Source: Canna indica (lineage: Eukaryota; Streptophyta; Magnoliopsida; Zingiberales; Cannaceae). From it: a stretch of DNA of 64,000 nt. Position numbers and translations under genes: made by a program. This document shows positions 36,206 through 46,159 of the stretch, in pieces. The stretch covers positions 83,754,001-83,818,000 of the forward strand of contig CP136892.1 of the NCBI GenBank assembly GCA_034359265.1. Direction: 5' to 3'. Each line of letters starts with the position of its first letter. Position 1 is the stretch's first letter. The notes under the pieces are model-generated. The model was not told the DNA's origin. It saw only the letters and a list, made by a program, of their open reading frames with translations, and ran no database searches.

Positions 36206-38810
36206 CTTAGAGTAGACTTGGCACTCGATGAGAACTTGCCGTGAAAACGTTAACGAGTATTATAAGAACTTGCCGTGATATCTCGGAATTGTAGATATGA
36301 ACGTTTTTTTCAGAATAATATTGTTTGGGTTTGGTAGTTGCGCACATGTAATTTTAGTTCAACTAATTATATATCCTTCTCAGCAATTAGGAACATAAGT
36401 ACACGCGAACAAGCCCATAAAGCGGATGCCAAGTGCCAGCCGAAGGATGTGCAGTACCCTCCGCAGCATTCGACATTAGTATCTTAATCTGGGGTAGTAC
36501 TAGTAGTTGCATACGTGTAATTTAGGTCATCAAATTCTGTTACCTTTGCGAAATAAGACCCAGCTAAATTACGTGCAGTAAGTAATACCGCAATATTAGA
36601 TATTTAGATGAATCAACTAGCGAGCTCAAGCACTGCATTCATTGATTCGGTGATCAAACCTACCACATCTGAAGCAAGGAGTGCGAGGAGGCTGAATGCA
36701 TTCCTTCCTCCGGTATCCCGGGGGGCCCGAGGGTCATGGGCTGCCATCTTGTAAATTGAGGCGTTTGACGGGAGAACTTAAGCCTAAGTCGTCGGGTTCA
36801 TGTACTCTTTTCGGCGACGCCGGTGGCGTTTCTGGAACATGCGATACATCAGTTGATGGTGCTCCGGCGTGGTCTTTTGGTCGCCTTGGTTCAGTTGCGG
36901 GAAAGAAACTTGATATCTTTTTCTGAACTAGACTGCGTCCTGCCGTTCCATTGTTGATTTCACCAGTTACGAGTTTCGTGGGCGTTGACATCTTATTCTC
37001 CCCGACACGGATTTCTTTTACAGAGGGTCCAATTGGACTATCAAGCCACTGGATGAAATTACATGCCCCTTGACCCTGAAAAATATTCAAATTGTTGCTC
37101 GTCAGTTTGATAAATTGAAGTATACATAAGAAAAATAACCCAGATGAATATCTGTAGAAAGCAAATTATATAACCAAAAGTAATTGGCTAGGAATCTACA
37201 AGTAGGGAGTATAAGCAGGCACTTCCACCCACATAGTAATGAAAAAATGTACACCTGATTCTTAGTTTGACTACCAAAACTCTCATTACAGATTTGCAAA
37301 AACATAGCTGAACTGAAATTGTTGGATACTAAAGCTTATTATCAATGTTTGAACACAATATGCAGGGTAATGGATGTCTTAAAAATGAATTAAGATATGC
37401 ACAAATTTAAGCCAGACATTTTGAAGAAAACCAATCTGCCACAGAAGAATGAAATATAAGACTTCTTCAACTCTGAGATCATAAATCATGTCTTCACAGA
37501 TAAATAATTCATCAGACAATACTGAGGTTAGGGGAAAAAAATAAAAAAGATAATGACACCAAATTTAGTACTAAATGGCATCATATATCCAATATATTGA
37601 TGAATTAGAAAGAGATAGAGATATGTGACCACAAATAAGTCTCTTATAGTGTCCTATTTAACATGGTGGCAACAGATTAAGTCACAGGTGAATCTTTACA
37701 TGTCTAGTCTGTAGGCACTAATTTTTGAAAAAAGTATAACCCATGTTGTAACCTTGAGTGCAATTCGGTATCTAGTTTAGACACTAAATTAAAACATCAT
37801 GGTTACTATATATACCCAAGACATTCAGTACAAAGTAAATAGAATCTAACAAGCGATAACAACCTACTTCTTTTCCTGAAAACAAATGTAAAGTCCCCAC
37901 AAGAGAAGTGTCATGCAATTACACTGAGAATAGTGCCTCAAATAAATACTACATTTTAAATGCAAACGGAAAAGAAAAAAAAAATCTAGATCATACGAGG
38001 ATAGGAACCACTAACTCTAAAAGTTGCAAGGATAAACAACCAGAACTTCGTCAGAGCTTCCTGAATATATTACAAAGGCGACAAAGTATGGGGAGTAGGG
38101 ACCTTGAAAGGATGACACGGAAAACAACATTCTAATCTTTGCCAGTACTTATTTCTTAAAAGAATATATTCCTATTTCCATATTACAAGATTAATCCTTC
38201 ATATTTATATTGTATGTGTCAAAGATTGTCATAATCCAGGCCAAATTTTGAACTACACATATTAGCTGCCTCTAGACCTAGAGCCATAAAATTGAAATCC
38301 ACATTGGCCATATTTCCCAAAGAATATGTAAAGTATAACACTTTGTGAGGGAGTTTAGAATATGCATTTAAAGAACTAGCTCATAGTCCAACTCCCTATC
38401 TCATGCTAGGAAAAGAATAGTGACTGGCCACCAACAAGTGTTTGATCAACAGGACAGATGGAAATATCAAGAAATAAAATATCACCGATTTGTTAAATAT
38501 GTCATAGGAATGGAGTTTGATGTGCAAAATGATAAGAATCTGTGAAGAATAGCATTTTCTAGCTCACCAATAGAACTATCAATCAGCCAATCAGGTAATG
38601 AGAGAAAAGGCAAATGTAGACTGATTACTCTCACTAAGGTAAATCCATGATGATTCAAAAAGATGTCAACTTTAAGCTTTGATTCCATCACGAACTTCAG
38701 GGATGAGCAATGAGCTCATAAATAATAAGCATTGATCAAATTAACGAAATGCTAAACAATTAAGAACAGAACCAATAATAGAAGCAGTATAATAAAAATA
38801 ACAATAATAA

Positions 38811-39176
38811 TTTTGGATTTTTGAAGACGTAGATCTTGCCTGGTGGTTTTGGAGATGCTCTGGCTGGTGTGTCTCCGATTTTTAGTTTCTGAAGGTCTCT
38901 AGTAAGAGCGTCAATAGAATCAGATAAAATCTGTGGGCTGGCTTTTTCCTTTGCTAGTTTGAGCACCTTTACTTCTGCAGATAGTTCTTCTAATTGTTCC
39001 TTAATCTTAAAGGTGATTTGTAACAGAGTGTTTAGTTGCTTAATAATAGCTTCAGATTGTTTGGATGCAATCAAAGCAGGCTTAATAAATCCTTCGGCTG
39101 GAGAGCCAAGAGATTCAGTAGCTTTCAATGTTTCTTTGTAAATAGAGCTTGCAGCAGTCAAATTCCAGTCACTCAT
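38811..39176 (-). pseudogene. ORF2-like (virion-associated type) viral gene, inverted and truncated
   Basis: A minus-strand ORF from ATG 39176. About 122 residues are viral, and the frame then runs on into host DNA to a stop at 38760. The product has an N-terminal segment (YKETLKATESLGSPAEGF), a long Leu/Lys/Glu-rich part likely to form a coiled coil, and a basic Pro-rich C terminus (KPPGKIYVF) like the nucleic-acid-binding ORF2 proteins of badnaviruses. It lies opposite to the polyprotein, whereas in badnaviruses both are on one strand, so this end is inverted. The same frame stays open about 35 codons upstream of the ATG (to 39281), perhaps remains of ORF1. The last codons of ORF2 seem to remain on the plus strand before ORF3. 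Confidence 0.65.
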
Positions 39177-39355
39177 ATAATTATAATACGGAATACCAAT
39201 ATGTTCAACTAAACTGAAATAGGATTGCGAAAGTATGGGAAATCTTCTCCAATGTGTGGGTACTGTTATCCCCTTTATCGTCTATCCTAAGTAGCTTAGT
39301 TTAGAATATAAGCATTCAGCGTTATAACGTAATGAAAGTGAAGAAAAATGATTGA

Positions 39356-42300
39356 CCGAAGCAAATAGTACCTTACGAAGCTCTGATAGATCCAAATGTT
39401 GAGCTTACTGTATCTCAGTACCAAAGAGCGCAACAAGTCCCTGCTGAGACTTTATACCAGGCAGGATGGAGCGAAAGAAATCATCGGGTTTATCAACATT
39501 ACTCCGATGAACGAATTCTGGTGACGGAAGGTTCGCAAATAGAACTTCCTTTTATTACTGACCAGAGTTATTCAATCCTCGTTCAGGAAGGACTTCAGCA
39601 CTTACACATGGGTATGATTATGGTTCGACTCCATACCCTACATCGACGAAGTGCGGGCGTAAACGCCCTGATATTATTACGAGACACCAGATGGTCCGAT
39701 GACAGGTCAGTGATCAGCCCTATGGAGGTAGACCTGACAACAGGTACACAATTAGCCTATACTGCACCTGATATTACCCTAAGCATCCATGATTTCCGAG
39801 AACATATACAGCTAGTAATCCAGACTCATGGATATACGGGATGGCAAGGGGGAGAAAGTAATCTCCTGCTCTCTCGTTCTTTACTCGGACGACTCTCAAA
39901 TACAAGCCACACTAACTTCCGCTACAATGTTCAGCATGTAGCGGACCATTTAGCAAGCAAAGGGATTCGGGCAATCCCTGGCCAAATACGAACCACAGAA
40001 AGTCTGCAAGGTCAACAATGGATTATTAGACCAGCATCAATTCCTGTAATAAGGAATCCGCAGACCTCCAGCATTCGAACTCGGACAGATGGCGCTTTGG
40101 CCGTCCAGTTCACAGATTACGCTATACAACCCTCTACAACCTCTCATGATGACCTCCAAGATGAAGAATTTATCGCTATGCTCTATGATATTTCTGAACC
40201 TGACTGGAGCAGCGATTATGAGAATGAAGAAGATCAGGAGGCTTTGCATCAGTTCATGACTATCACTGATGAAGCCCTCTATACTAATCCCCCTCGTTGG
40301 GATACTTCTGAAGAAGAACTACTTCCTCGAACAACGATTAAGTGGGACTTAATCTCTCCGGATGGGGAGGAGGTTGAGATTACAGACAGACCAATTTTTG
40401 ATATTAATTCTGAAGATGAGGAAGATGATTTTGAAGCAAGATTCAGTAAATTTACCCTCCGAACAGATGAAACTGCTTATGTTACTGAATTTGAATATCC
40501 GGTATTCCGAAAGTTACAAGACTCTATCAAAACAGAGGCAGTATTTGTTACGGGAGAATCATCCTCTGTCACGCAAATACCAAGGGAACCTATTATGGGT
40601 CCGGCCATGTACCCACCGAGTAGTGACCAAAGACCAGTTTACCAAGGCAATTCCAATTTGATGAACTCAAAGATCACCAGCCTCAGAGGAGGATACGCCA
40701 AGGCAAATGACGGAAGGTTCACTCTACCATCGGCCCAATCCAATACTGGGGCCATACTTACGTTAGGAGGAAACACAACACAATATGGTGATATTATCTC
40801 CAGATGGGAGTCAATCACATTGAATATGATAAACGAAAGGACTTGGACAGATAACAGATCCAAGGTATGTTTTGTAGAAAACCTATTAGGGGAAAATGAG
40901 AAAAAGATGTGGATCCAGTGGAGAATGGCATACCCAGCAGAATATGAAGAGATAGTAGGTATAGCCGACGATCCTCAGAATATTACTTCACAAGTGCGAA
41001 GAATGGTTTTGTTAGAAGATCCTACAACAGGCTCAACAGATGAACAGAATAGAGCCTACGATGATTTAGAAAGATTAACCTGCAGTAATGTCAAAGATCT
41101 GTTTGACTTTCTAAATGATTACAGGATTCTAGCCTGTAAATCCGGAAGGATGTATATATCCCCTGAATTATCAGAGAAGATTTTTCGAAAACTACCGCCC
41201 CTGATTGGCAAGGAGTTAGAATCAGCCTTCAAACTAAAGCACCCAGGTAATACTATCGGAGTACTACCTCGTATTCACTTTATTTCTCAATATCTGGAAG
41301 ATCAATGTAAGAGAGCCGCATTCCAGAGAAGCCTGAAGGATTTATCAATCTGCAGCAAGATCCCCATTCCAGGCTACTATAATCGGACTAAGAAGTACAG
41401 TTTGAGGAAGGCTAAAAGCTACAAAGGAAAACCGCATGACACACATGTAAGGGTTTTCAAAAGAAAGCATTCTGATAGAATTAAGAAATGTAAGTGTTTT
41501 ATCTGTGGAGAAGAAGGACACTTTGCTCGGGATTGCAGGAAGAAGCAAGGCAATATAGCCCGAGCAGCAATAATAGAAAACCTTGACCTACCAGACGACT
41601 GGGATATTCTATCAGTAGATTTGGATGAACCAGACAGTGACGCTATTTGCTCACTATCAGAAGGAGAAACAGGAACTGCACATACAATATCCTTGGAAAA
41701 ATCTGATGTACCATATGAGACTACCCTCATGGTTTTTCTTACAGATATCAATGAGGAATCAGTATTAGTAGTTTCAACATCTACTACCACAACACCAGAA
41801 GGATACAATTGGAGAACTGCAGAGAACAATTGGAGAACGAGTATTACACTTCCCGACATAATGAATAATTGTGTTCATCGGTGGGAGGATAACTCTCCAG
41901 AAATCACAACGGGATGCGAAAGATGCACATACTGCAAAGAATTTACAAACCCTAATATGAGAGCTCATTGTAGGATTTGTCTGCTAACAGTTTGTCCTAT
42001 GTGCTCCAGATTCAATATAGGGCGAAAACTCACAATAATCAAGTCCAGTTTCCCAGGTTACCAGGACAAAGACGCTCTAATTAGAGAACTTCTGGATTAC
42101 ACAAACTTCCTGCTCTCAGAAGTCGATTATGTCAAAGCTGAGCTCAAGGCCGTCAAAGATGAAAATGAGAAGCTTAGGCAAAAGATAGACATTGAGGATC
42201 TTGAGGAAGAGTTCAATAACCTCAGTATAGAAGAAGAGATGAGGAAACGCAAGGGTAAGTCCCTCATCATTAATGAGGAACCTGAAGATTGGATGTTGCA

Positions 42301-45124
42301 CAAATCTGGAGATCTTCAACAGGAATCTATGAATAAACTTTCCACACAGACCTCTGGACTGATACAAGAATATGCAACGGTAGCTGATAAGGTTGATCAG
42401 CCACAGGGCAAACGTATCCTGAATAGGTTATATAATATAACCATTATAATGGAAATTCCTCAGGTGAAACCCTTTCGAGTACAAGCTATACTCGACACTG
42501 GTGCAACGGTCTGTTGCATAGATCTTCACTCCATACCAGAAGAAGCATTAGAACCTAGTGCTTACCCAATCTTAATCAATGGAGTAAATTCTCAACAGAT
42601 GGCAAACAAGAAACTGAGATATGGTTCCATGTTAATCGAGGAAAACAGATTTGCCATTCCATTTACATATGCCTTTCCAATGAGCAAAAAGGATGGCATA
42701 CAGATGCTCGTTGGTTGCAATTTCATAAGAGCAATGAAAGGTGGTCTGAGAATTGAGGAGCAATCTATTACTTTCTACAAGAAAGTCACTACAATTACAA
42801 CCAGGACAGATGCTGAAGTATCTGCATCAGCATCATTAGAAGAATTCAACCTGACAGAAGCAGAGTATTTTGAGGTACTGTCAACAACCACTGAAGAAAG
42901 ATTTCAAGAATCTGAAAAATTTCAAAAAAGATTCAAACCTTTATTGCAACGATTAAAGGATCAAGGATTCATTGGTGAGAATCCAATCGCTCATTGGGGA
43001 AAGAACCAGATTACGTGTAAACTTGATATTATAAATCCTGACCTGACTATCCAGGACAAACCTCTTAAACACGTAACCCCAGCAATGAAGGATCAATTTG
43101 GCAAGCACATACAGAGTCTGCTACAAATAGGAGTAATTCGACCCAGCTCCAGCAGACACCGAACTATGGCTATGATAGTTCACTCGGGCACAAGTATAGA
43201 CCCAGTGACCAAGAAAGAAGTTAATTACAAGACGCTTAATGATAACACATACAAAGACCAGTACAGTCTGCCTGGAATAAATACCATCTTGAAACGCATT
43301 GGGGATAGCAAGATCTACTCAAAATTCGATCTTAAGAGTGGATTTCATCAAGTGACAATGGATCCAGAATCCATTCCCTGGACAGCTTTCATTGTCCCCG
43401 GAGGAATTTATGAATGGTTAGTAATGCCATTCGGATTGAAGAATGCGCCCTCAGTTTTCCAACGGAAGATGGACAAATGCTTTGAAGGTACAGAAGCATT
43501 CATAGCTATTTATATTGATGATATACTGGTATTTTCAAAAACTGAAGAAGATCATGCTAAACACTTAAAGAGAATGTTGGAGATCTGTGAGCAGTGGGGA
43601 CTAGTACTATCTCCAACCAAAATGAAAATAGCTACAGAGGAAATAGAGTTCCTTGGAGCTGTTATTTCTAAGAACAGGATTCGACTCCAACCACATATCA
43701 TCAGAAAGATAGCTTCATTTGATGAGGAGCAACTAAAGACCAAGACAGGTTTGAGAACATGGTTGGGTATTTTAAATTACGCTCGGAGCTATATTCCTAA
43801 TTTAGGGAGATTATTGGGGCCACTGTATTCCAAAACAGGACCCCATGGAGACAAAAGGATTAAATCTTCCGATCGAGAGCTTATCACTAAGGTAAAAACA
43901 CTGGTAAAAAATTTACCAGACCTGGAACTACCACCACCGGATGCCTACATAATTCTTGAAACTGATGGATCCATGGAAGGGTGGGGTGGTATCTGCAAAT
44001 GGAAGTTGAAGAAGAATGATCGGAGGCAAACAGAACGAGTCTGTGCCTACGCAAGTGGCAAGTTCGCGGTAGTCAAATCAACAATCGATGCAGAGATTCA
44101 TGCCTGCATGGAAACCTTGAATGCGCTAAAGATACACTACCTAGACAAGAAAGAAATTACGCTAAGAACGGACTGCCAAGCGATTATCAGCTTCCACAAC
44201 AAATCCAACCAGAATAAGCCTTCAAGGGTTAGGTGGCTTAATTTTGTGGATTTCATTACCGGAACCGGTATCCAGGTACACTTTGAGCACATCGAGGGAA
44301 AACTCAATACACTAGCAGACGCTCTCTCTCGACTCGCAACAAAACTCGTGCTCATACAACAAGTTCCCGTCAAGATGACAGTTATCATCAAAGAGCTGGA
44401 GAAGGCAATCGAAGAAACCCAAGACGCTCCAATTGAGGTAACCCAATCACTAAGAGCCACTATATTCTCCATAAGTGACCTCTTATTACAGGAAGAAGAA
44501 GCAAATGCTCTATACGTATGGGATGAAGAAACAGAAGAGATAAATGATGACAATGATGAAGCCATAAGTTTACTTATGGAAGAGATGACCATACAAGACT
44601 ATGAGTACTATGAATATGATCCTAAGACCAGATCATACATTCCCATAAATTCACCTCTACGATGGGAAGATCTTCCTGACCCAGAAGATTACAGAAGCAT
44701 GTATCACGCCAGACGAATATCTGACCGAGTACAGGAAGTTAGGAGATGTATAAGGAATATGCGACTTGAAGACGATCTAAGGAATTTTCAAACTGAAAAT
44801 GACGAGGAAGATGTATGGAATACAGAAGAAATTCCTACACAACGATTAGGCTATCAAGCTTCCTCACACCAAGATCTACCAGAAAGTTCCCACCAAGCCT
44901 CCTCACATCATGACTTATTAGCAAATTTCTATTCCAATGAACCAGAGGCTCAAGAAGGCGAGTATGAAGAATACTGGCAACAAATTCTTGAAAAACATAG
45001 ATCAATAGAAGCGGCCATGAAGCAAATGGATGATGATGCTCAAAACTTCCTTGATGAAGCTGAACGACAACGGCAGCGAGATCCCGAAACACTTCGGAAG
45101 GGGAAATATCCTGCCGAGGAATAA
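39356..45124 (+). CDS. Viral ORF3 polyprotein: movement, capsid, protease, RT and RNase H regions
   Basis: Open without a stop for 1,922 codons. There is no in-frame ATG before 39,605; a TGA lies at 39,353 and the nearest upstream ATG (39,348) is in another frame, so the normal start is damaged. Residue numbers count from the GTG at 39,521. A movement-protein-like region lies in the first 200 residues, then an acidic linker and capsid region. A zinc knuckle CFICGEEGHFARDC is at 659-672. The badnavirus-type motif CX2CX11CX2CX4CX2C is at 802-828 (CTYC, CRIC, CPMC), followed by a coiled-coil stretch. The aspartic protease DTGA begins at 992, the reverse transcriptase YIDD at 1331-1334, and RNase H at about 1480 (LETDGS), with later TDC and ADALSR. 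The mature capsid, protease and RT would arise by cleavage. Its AT-rich codon use differs from the GC-rich host genes nearby. Confidence 0.93.
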   Translation, partial: PKQIVPYEALIDPNVELTVSQYQRAQQVPAETLYQAGWSERNHRVYQHYSDERILVTEGSQIELPFITDQSYSILVQEGLQHLHMGMIMVRLHTLHRRSAGVNALILLRDTRWSDDRSVISPMEVDLTTGTQLAYTAPDITLSIHDFREHIQLVIQTHGYTGWQGGESNLLLSRSLLGRLSNTSHTNFRYNVQHVADHLASKGIRAIPGQIRTTESLQGQQWIIRPASIPVIRNPQTSSIRTRTDGALAVQFTDYAIQPSTTSHDDLQDEEFIAMLYDISEPDWSSDYENEEDQEALHQFMTITDEALYTNPPRWDTSEEELLPRTTIKWDLISPDGEEVEITDRPIFDINSEDEEDDFEARFSKFTLRTDETAYVTEFEYPVFRKLQDSIKTEAVFVTGESSSVTQIPREPIMGPAMYPPSSDQRPVYQGNSNLMNSKITSLRGGYAKANDGRFTLPSAQSNTGAILTLGGNTTQYGDIISRWESITLNMINERTWTDNRSKVCFVENLLGENEKKMWIQWRMAYPAEYEEIVGIADDPQNITSQVRRMVLLEDPTTGSTDEQNRAYDDLERLTCSNVKDLFDFLNDYRILACKSGRMYISPELSEKIFRKLPPLIGKELESAFKLKHPGNTIGVLPRIHFISQYLEDQCKRAAFQRSLKDLSICSKIPIPGYYNRTKKYSLRKAKSYKGKPHDTHVRVFKRKHSDRIKKCKCFICGEEGHFARDCRKKQGNIARAAIIENLDLPDDWDILSVDLDEPDSDAICSLSEGETGTAHTISLEKSDVPYETTLMVFLTDINEESVLVVSTSTTTTPEGYNWRTAENNWRTSITLPDIMNNCVHRWEDNSPEITTGCERCTYCKEFTNPNMRAHCRICLLTVCPMCSRFNIGRKLTIIKSSFPGYQDKDALIRELLDYTNFLLSEVDYVKAELKAVKDENEKLRQKIDIEDLEEEFNNLSIEEEMRKRKGKSLIINEEPEDWMLHKSGDLQQESMNKLSTQTSGLIQEYATVADKVDQPQGKRILNRLYNITIIMEIPQVKPFRVQAILDTGATVCCIDLHSIPEEALEPSAYPILINGVNSQQMANKKLRYGSMLIEENRFAIPFTYAFPMSKKDGIQMLVGCNFIRAMKGGLRIEEQSITFYKKVTTITTRTDAEVSASASLEEFNLTEAEYFEVLSTTTEERFQESEKFQKRFKPLLQRLKDQGFIGENPIAHWGKNQITCKLDIINPDLTIQDKPLKHVTPAMKDQFGKHIQSLLQIGVIRPSSSRHRTMAMIVHSGTSIDPVTKKEVNYKTLNDNTYKDQYSLPGINTILKRIGDSKIYSKFDLKSGFHQVTMDPESIPWTAFIVPGGIYEWLVMPFGLKNAPSVFQRKMDKCFEGTEAFIAIYIDDILVFSKTEEDHAKHLKRMLEICEQWGLVLSPTKMKIATEEIEFLGAVISKNRIRLQPHIIRKIASFDEEQLKTKTGLRTWLGILNYARSYIPNLGRLLGPLYSKTGPHGDKRIKSSDRELITKVKTLVKNLPDLELPPPDAYIILETDGSMEGWGGICKWKLKKNDRRQTERVCAYASGKFAVVKSTIDAEIHACMETLNALKIHYLDKKEITLRTDCQAIISFHNKSNQNKPSRVRWLNFVDFITGTGIQVHFEHIEGKLNTLADALSRLATKLVLIQQVPVKMTVIIKELEKAIEETQDAPIEVTQSLRATIFSISDLLLQEEEANALYVWDEETEEINDDNDEAISLLMEEMTIQDYEYYEYDPKTRSYIPINSPLRWEDLPDPEDYRSMYHARRISDRVQEVRRCIRNMRLEDDLRNFQTENDEEDVWNTEEIPTQRLGYQASSHQDLPESSHQASSHHDLLANFYSNEPEAQEGEYEEYWQQILEKHRSIEAAMKQMDDDAQNFLDEAERQRQRDPETLRKGKYPAEE

Positions 45125-45189
45125 TAGTAAAAGCTGAACTCAATGGGGGAAGCGAAAACCCCCTCAACAAATGTTCGCAGTTTATCCTA

Positions 45190-45215
45190 ATATGTTTATT
45201 AATTTTTTTTTTCAG
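45190..45215 (+). promoter_or_regulatory. Strong 3' splice-acceptor-like site before the downstream viral ORF
   Basis: A branch-like CCTAAT (45185-45190) is followed by a T run and CAG ending at 45215, immediately before ATG 45216. This is a near-ideal plant acceptor. In rice tungro bacilliform virus, ORF4 is expressed from a spliced RNA with an acceptor near ORF4; here the same placement is seen. Confidence 0.5.
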
Positions 45216-45671
45216 ATGATTTTTGATAAGTTAAAGGAGCTCGTGACTCTCAACCACACGGCGCAAGACGCAAGGAGAAATATTTCAAAAGCTCAGCATT
45301 GGGCTGTTCTTAGCCGAGCGACTGGATTTGAAGAACTTGAACACCTCACAGGAAAGATATTGTTTAAATACCCAAGGCACCCTGATCAATTGAACAAATG
45401 GGTACAGAAGGTTCAAGAACTTCATCAAGATCAAACTACAAAAGCCGCAGATGAAGTAGGAAAACTATTAGCCATAGCCCATCTTCAAAAGGCTAGGCTA
45501 GAACAAGAGGCTTCAAAGGGTTCTTGGATCGAAACAAGAGGACCCAACAAAGGATCCAAGACTAACTGGGCTGAAGATGCACTAAAACCTGTTAACCAGC
45601 ATCTTGACAATCTCACACAATGTCACAGGATGATTCGCAGCAGCAAAGGCAGCAACATCCACTGGATGTGA
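45216..45671 (+). CDS. Downstream viral ORF (151 aa), unknown function
   Basis: It lies 91 bases after the polyprotein stop and before the viral promoter. The ATG at 45216 directly follows a CAG acceptor; an in-frame ATG at 45171 would add 15 residues if unspliced. The product is rich in Lys, Gln, Glu, His and Ala, is probably mostly helical, and has no Cys-based finger, protease or membrane segment. It does not resemble the badnavirus ORF1 or ORF2 types as I know them. Its place matches ORF4 of tungroviruses, but it is much shorter than that 46-kDa protein and I see no similarity. It could be a displaced ORF1-like gene or a lineage-specific gene. It is open to its own TGA, so no decay is visible. 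Confidence 0.6.
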   Translation: MIFDKLKELVTLNHTAQDARRNISKAQHWAVLSRATGFEELEHLTGKILFKYPRHPDQLNKWVQKVQELHQDQTTKAADEVGKLLAIAHLQKARLEQEASKGSWIETRGPNKGSKTNWAEDALKPVNQHLDNLTQCHRMIRSSKGSNIHWM

Positions 45672-45710
45672 CAAGATAAGAACGAATATTGAAGGACTGC
45701 ATCACTACTT

Positions 45711-45990
45711 TAGTCACGTCTACTTTAGTAAAAGTACTTTACTTTAAGTCACGTCACTATACTTTATGAGCTGTAATCACGTTTCCTTAGCTGTAAAGGA
45801 AACAATAGATAAGAAGGAATCTGATCCCACTGTGGATGACAATATATTGCAATGGACGATGGGGCCCCAAGCGCACCCGCGTTGCAATTATTGAACCTCC
45901 TACAGGGCTTTCCTTTAGCTTATATAAGTCCATTTCTAGGGAGTTGCAGAGGCAGACTGGCAACCCCAGACATCCTCTACTTCTCATAAG
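45711..45990 (+). promoter_or_regulatory. Pararetroviral promoter region
   Basis: Two ACGT-type motifs in a repeated context (TTAGTCACGTCTACTTTA at about 45,710 and TTAAGTCACGTCACTATACTT at about 45,745) resemble as-1/bZIP sites of caulimovirid promoters. A TATATAA box is at 45921-45927, so pregenomic RNA would start near 45,955. It directs transcription rightward, antisense to the host zinc-finger gene. Confidence 0.7.
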
Positions 45991-46151
45991 AGTTTCTTGA
46001 GTGTTTGTAAGCTTTTAAGCTTTTCAGAGTTAATTAAAGCCTTCAGATTTCACACATATTTCTGTCTTGTTCCCGCGTTTTTAATGACCTGTGAACAAGA
46101 TTGATTCCATTCCAACCGCACGCACCCGCTACTACCGCGATCTTTTCCACC

Positions 46152-46159
46152 TGGTATCA
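46152..46159 (+). other. Truncated tRNA-Met primer-binding site at the right virus-host border
   Basis: TGGTATCA is the first part of the site complementary to the 3' end of plant initiator tRNA-Met used by Caulimoviridae. The match stops one base before host sequence resumes at 46,161, so the viral copy ends at its minus-strand discontinuity. Confidence 0.75.

Larger units (their letters stand above)
38811..46159 (+). mobile_element. Endogenous pararetrovirus (Caulimoviridae, badnavirus-like), 7.35 kb
   Basis: A near-genome-length viral copy in intron 2 of the copy-2 zinc-finger gene, antisense to it. From left to right: an inverted ORF2-like gene, the large polyprotein ORF, a small downstream ORF, a promoter region, and the first bases of a tRNA-Met primer-binding site. 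The right host border is exact: copy 1 resumes with GAAACAACTCATTTTC at 34,002, copy 2 at 46,161. The left border is near 38,811 at the end of an ATT-rich stretch. The leader and most of ORF1 are absent. No LTRs or integrase domain are present, as expected for Caulimoviridae, which integrate passively. The virus-host borders coincide with a microsatellite and with the primer-site discontinuity of viral DNA. Confidence 0.92.

Noticed and set aside
38811..46159. LTR retrotransposon (Ty3-type) as identity of the large RT element
   Set aside because: No LTRs and no integrase; movement-protein-like region, badnavirus-type cysteine motif, viral promoter and primer site fit Caulimoviridae.
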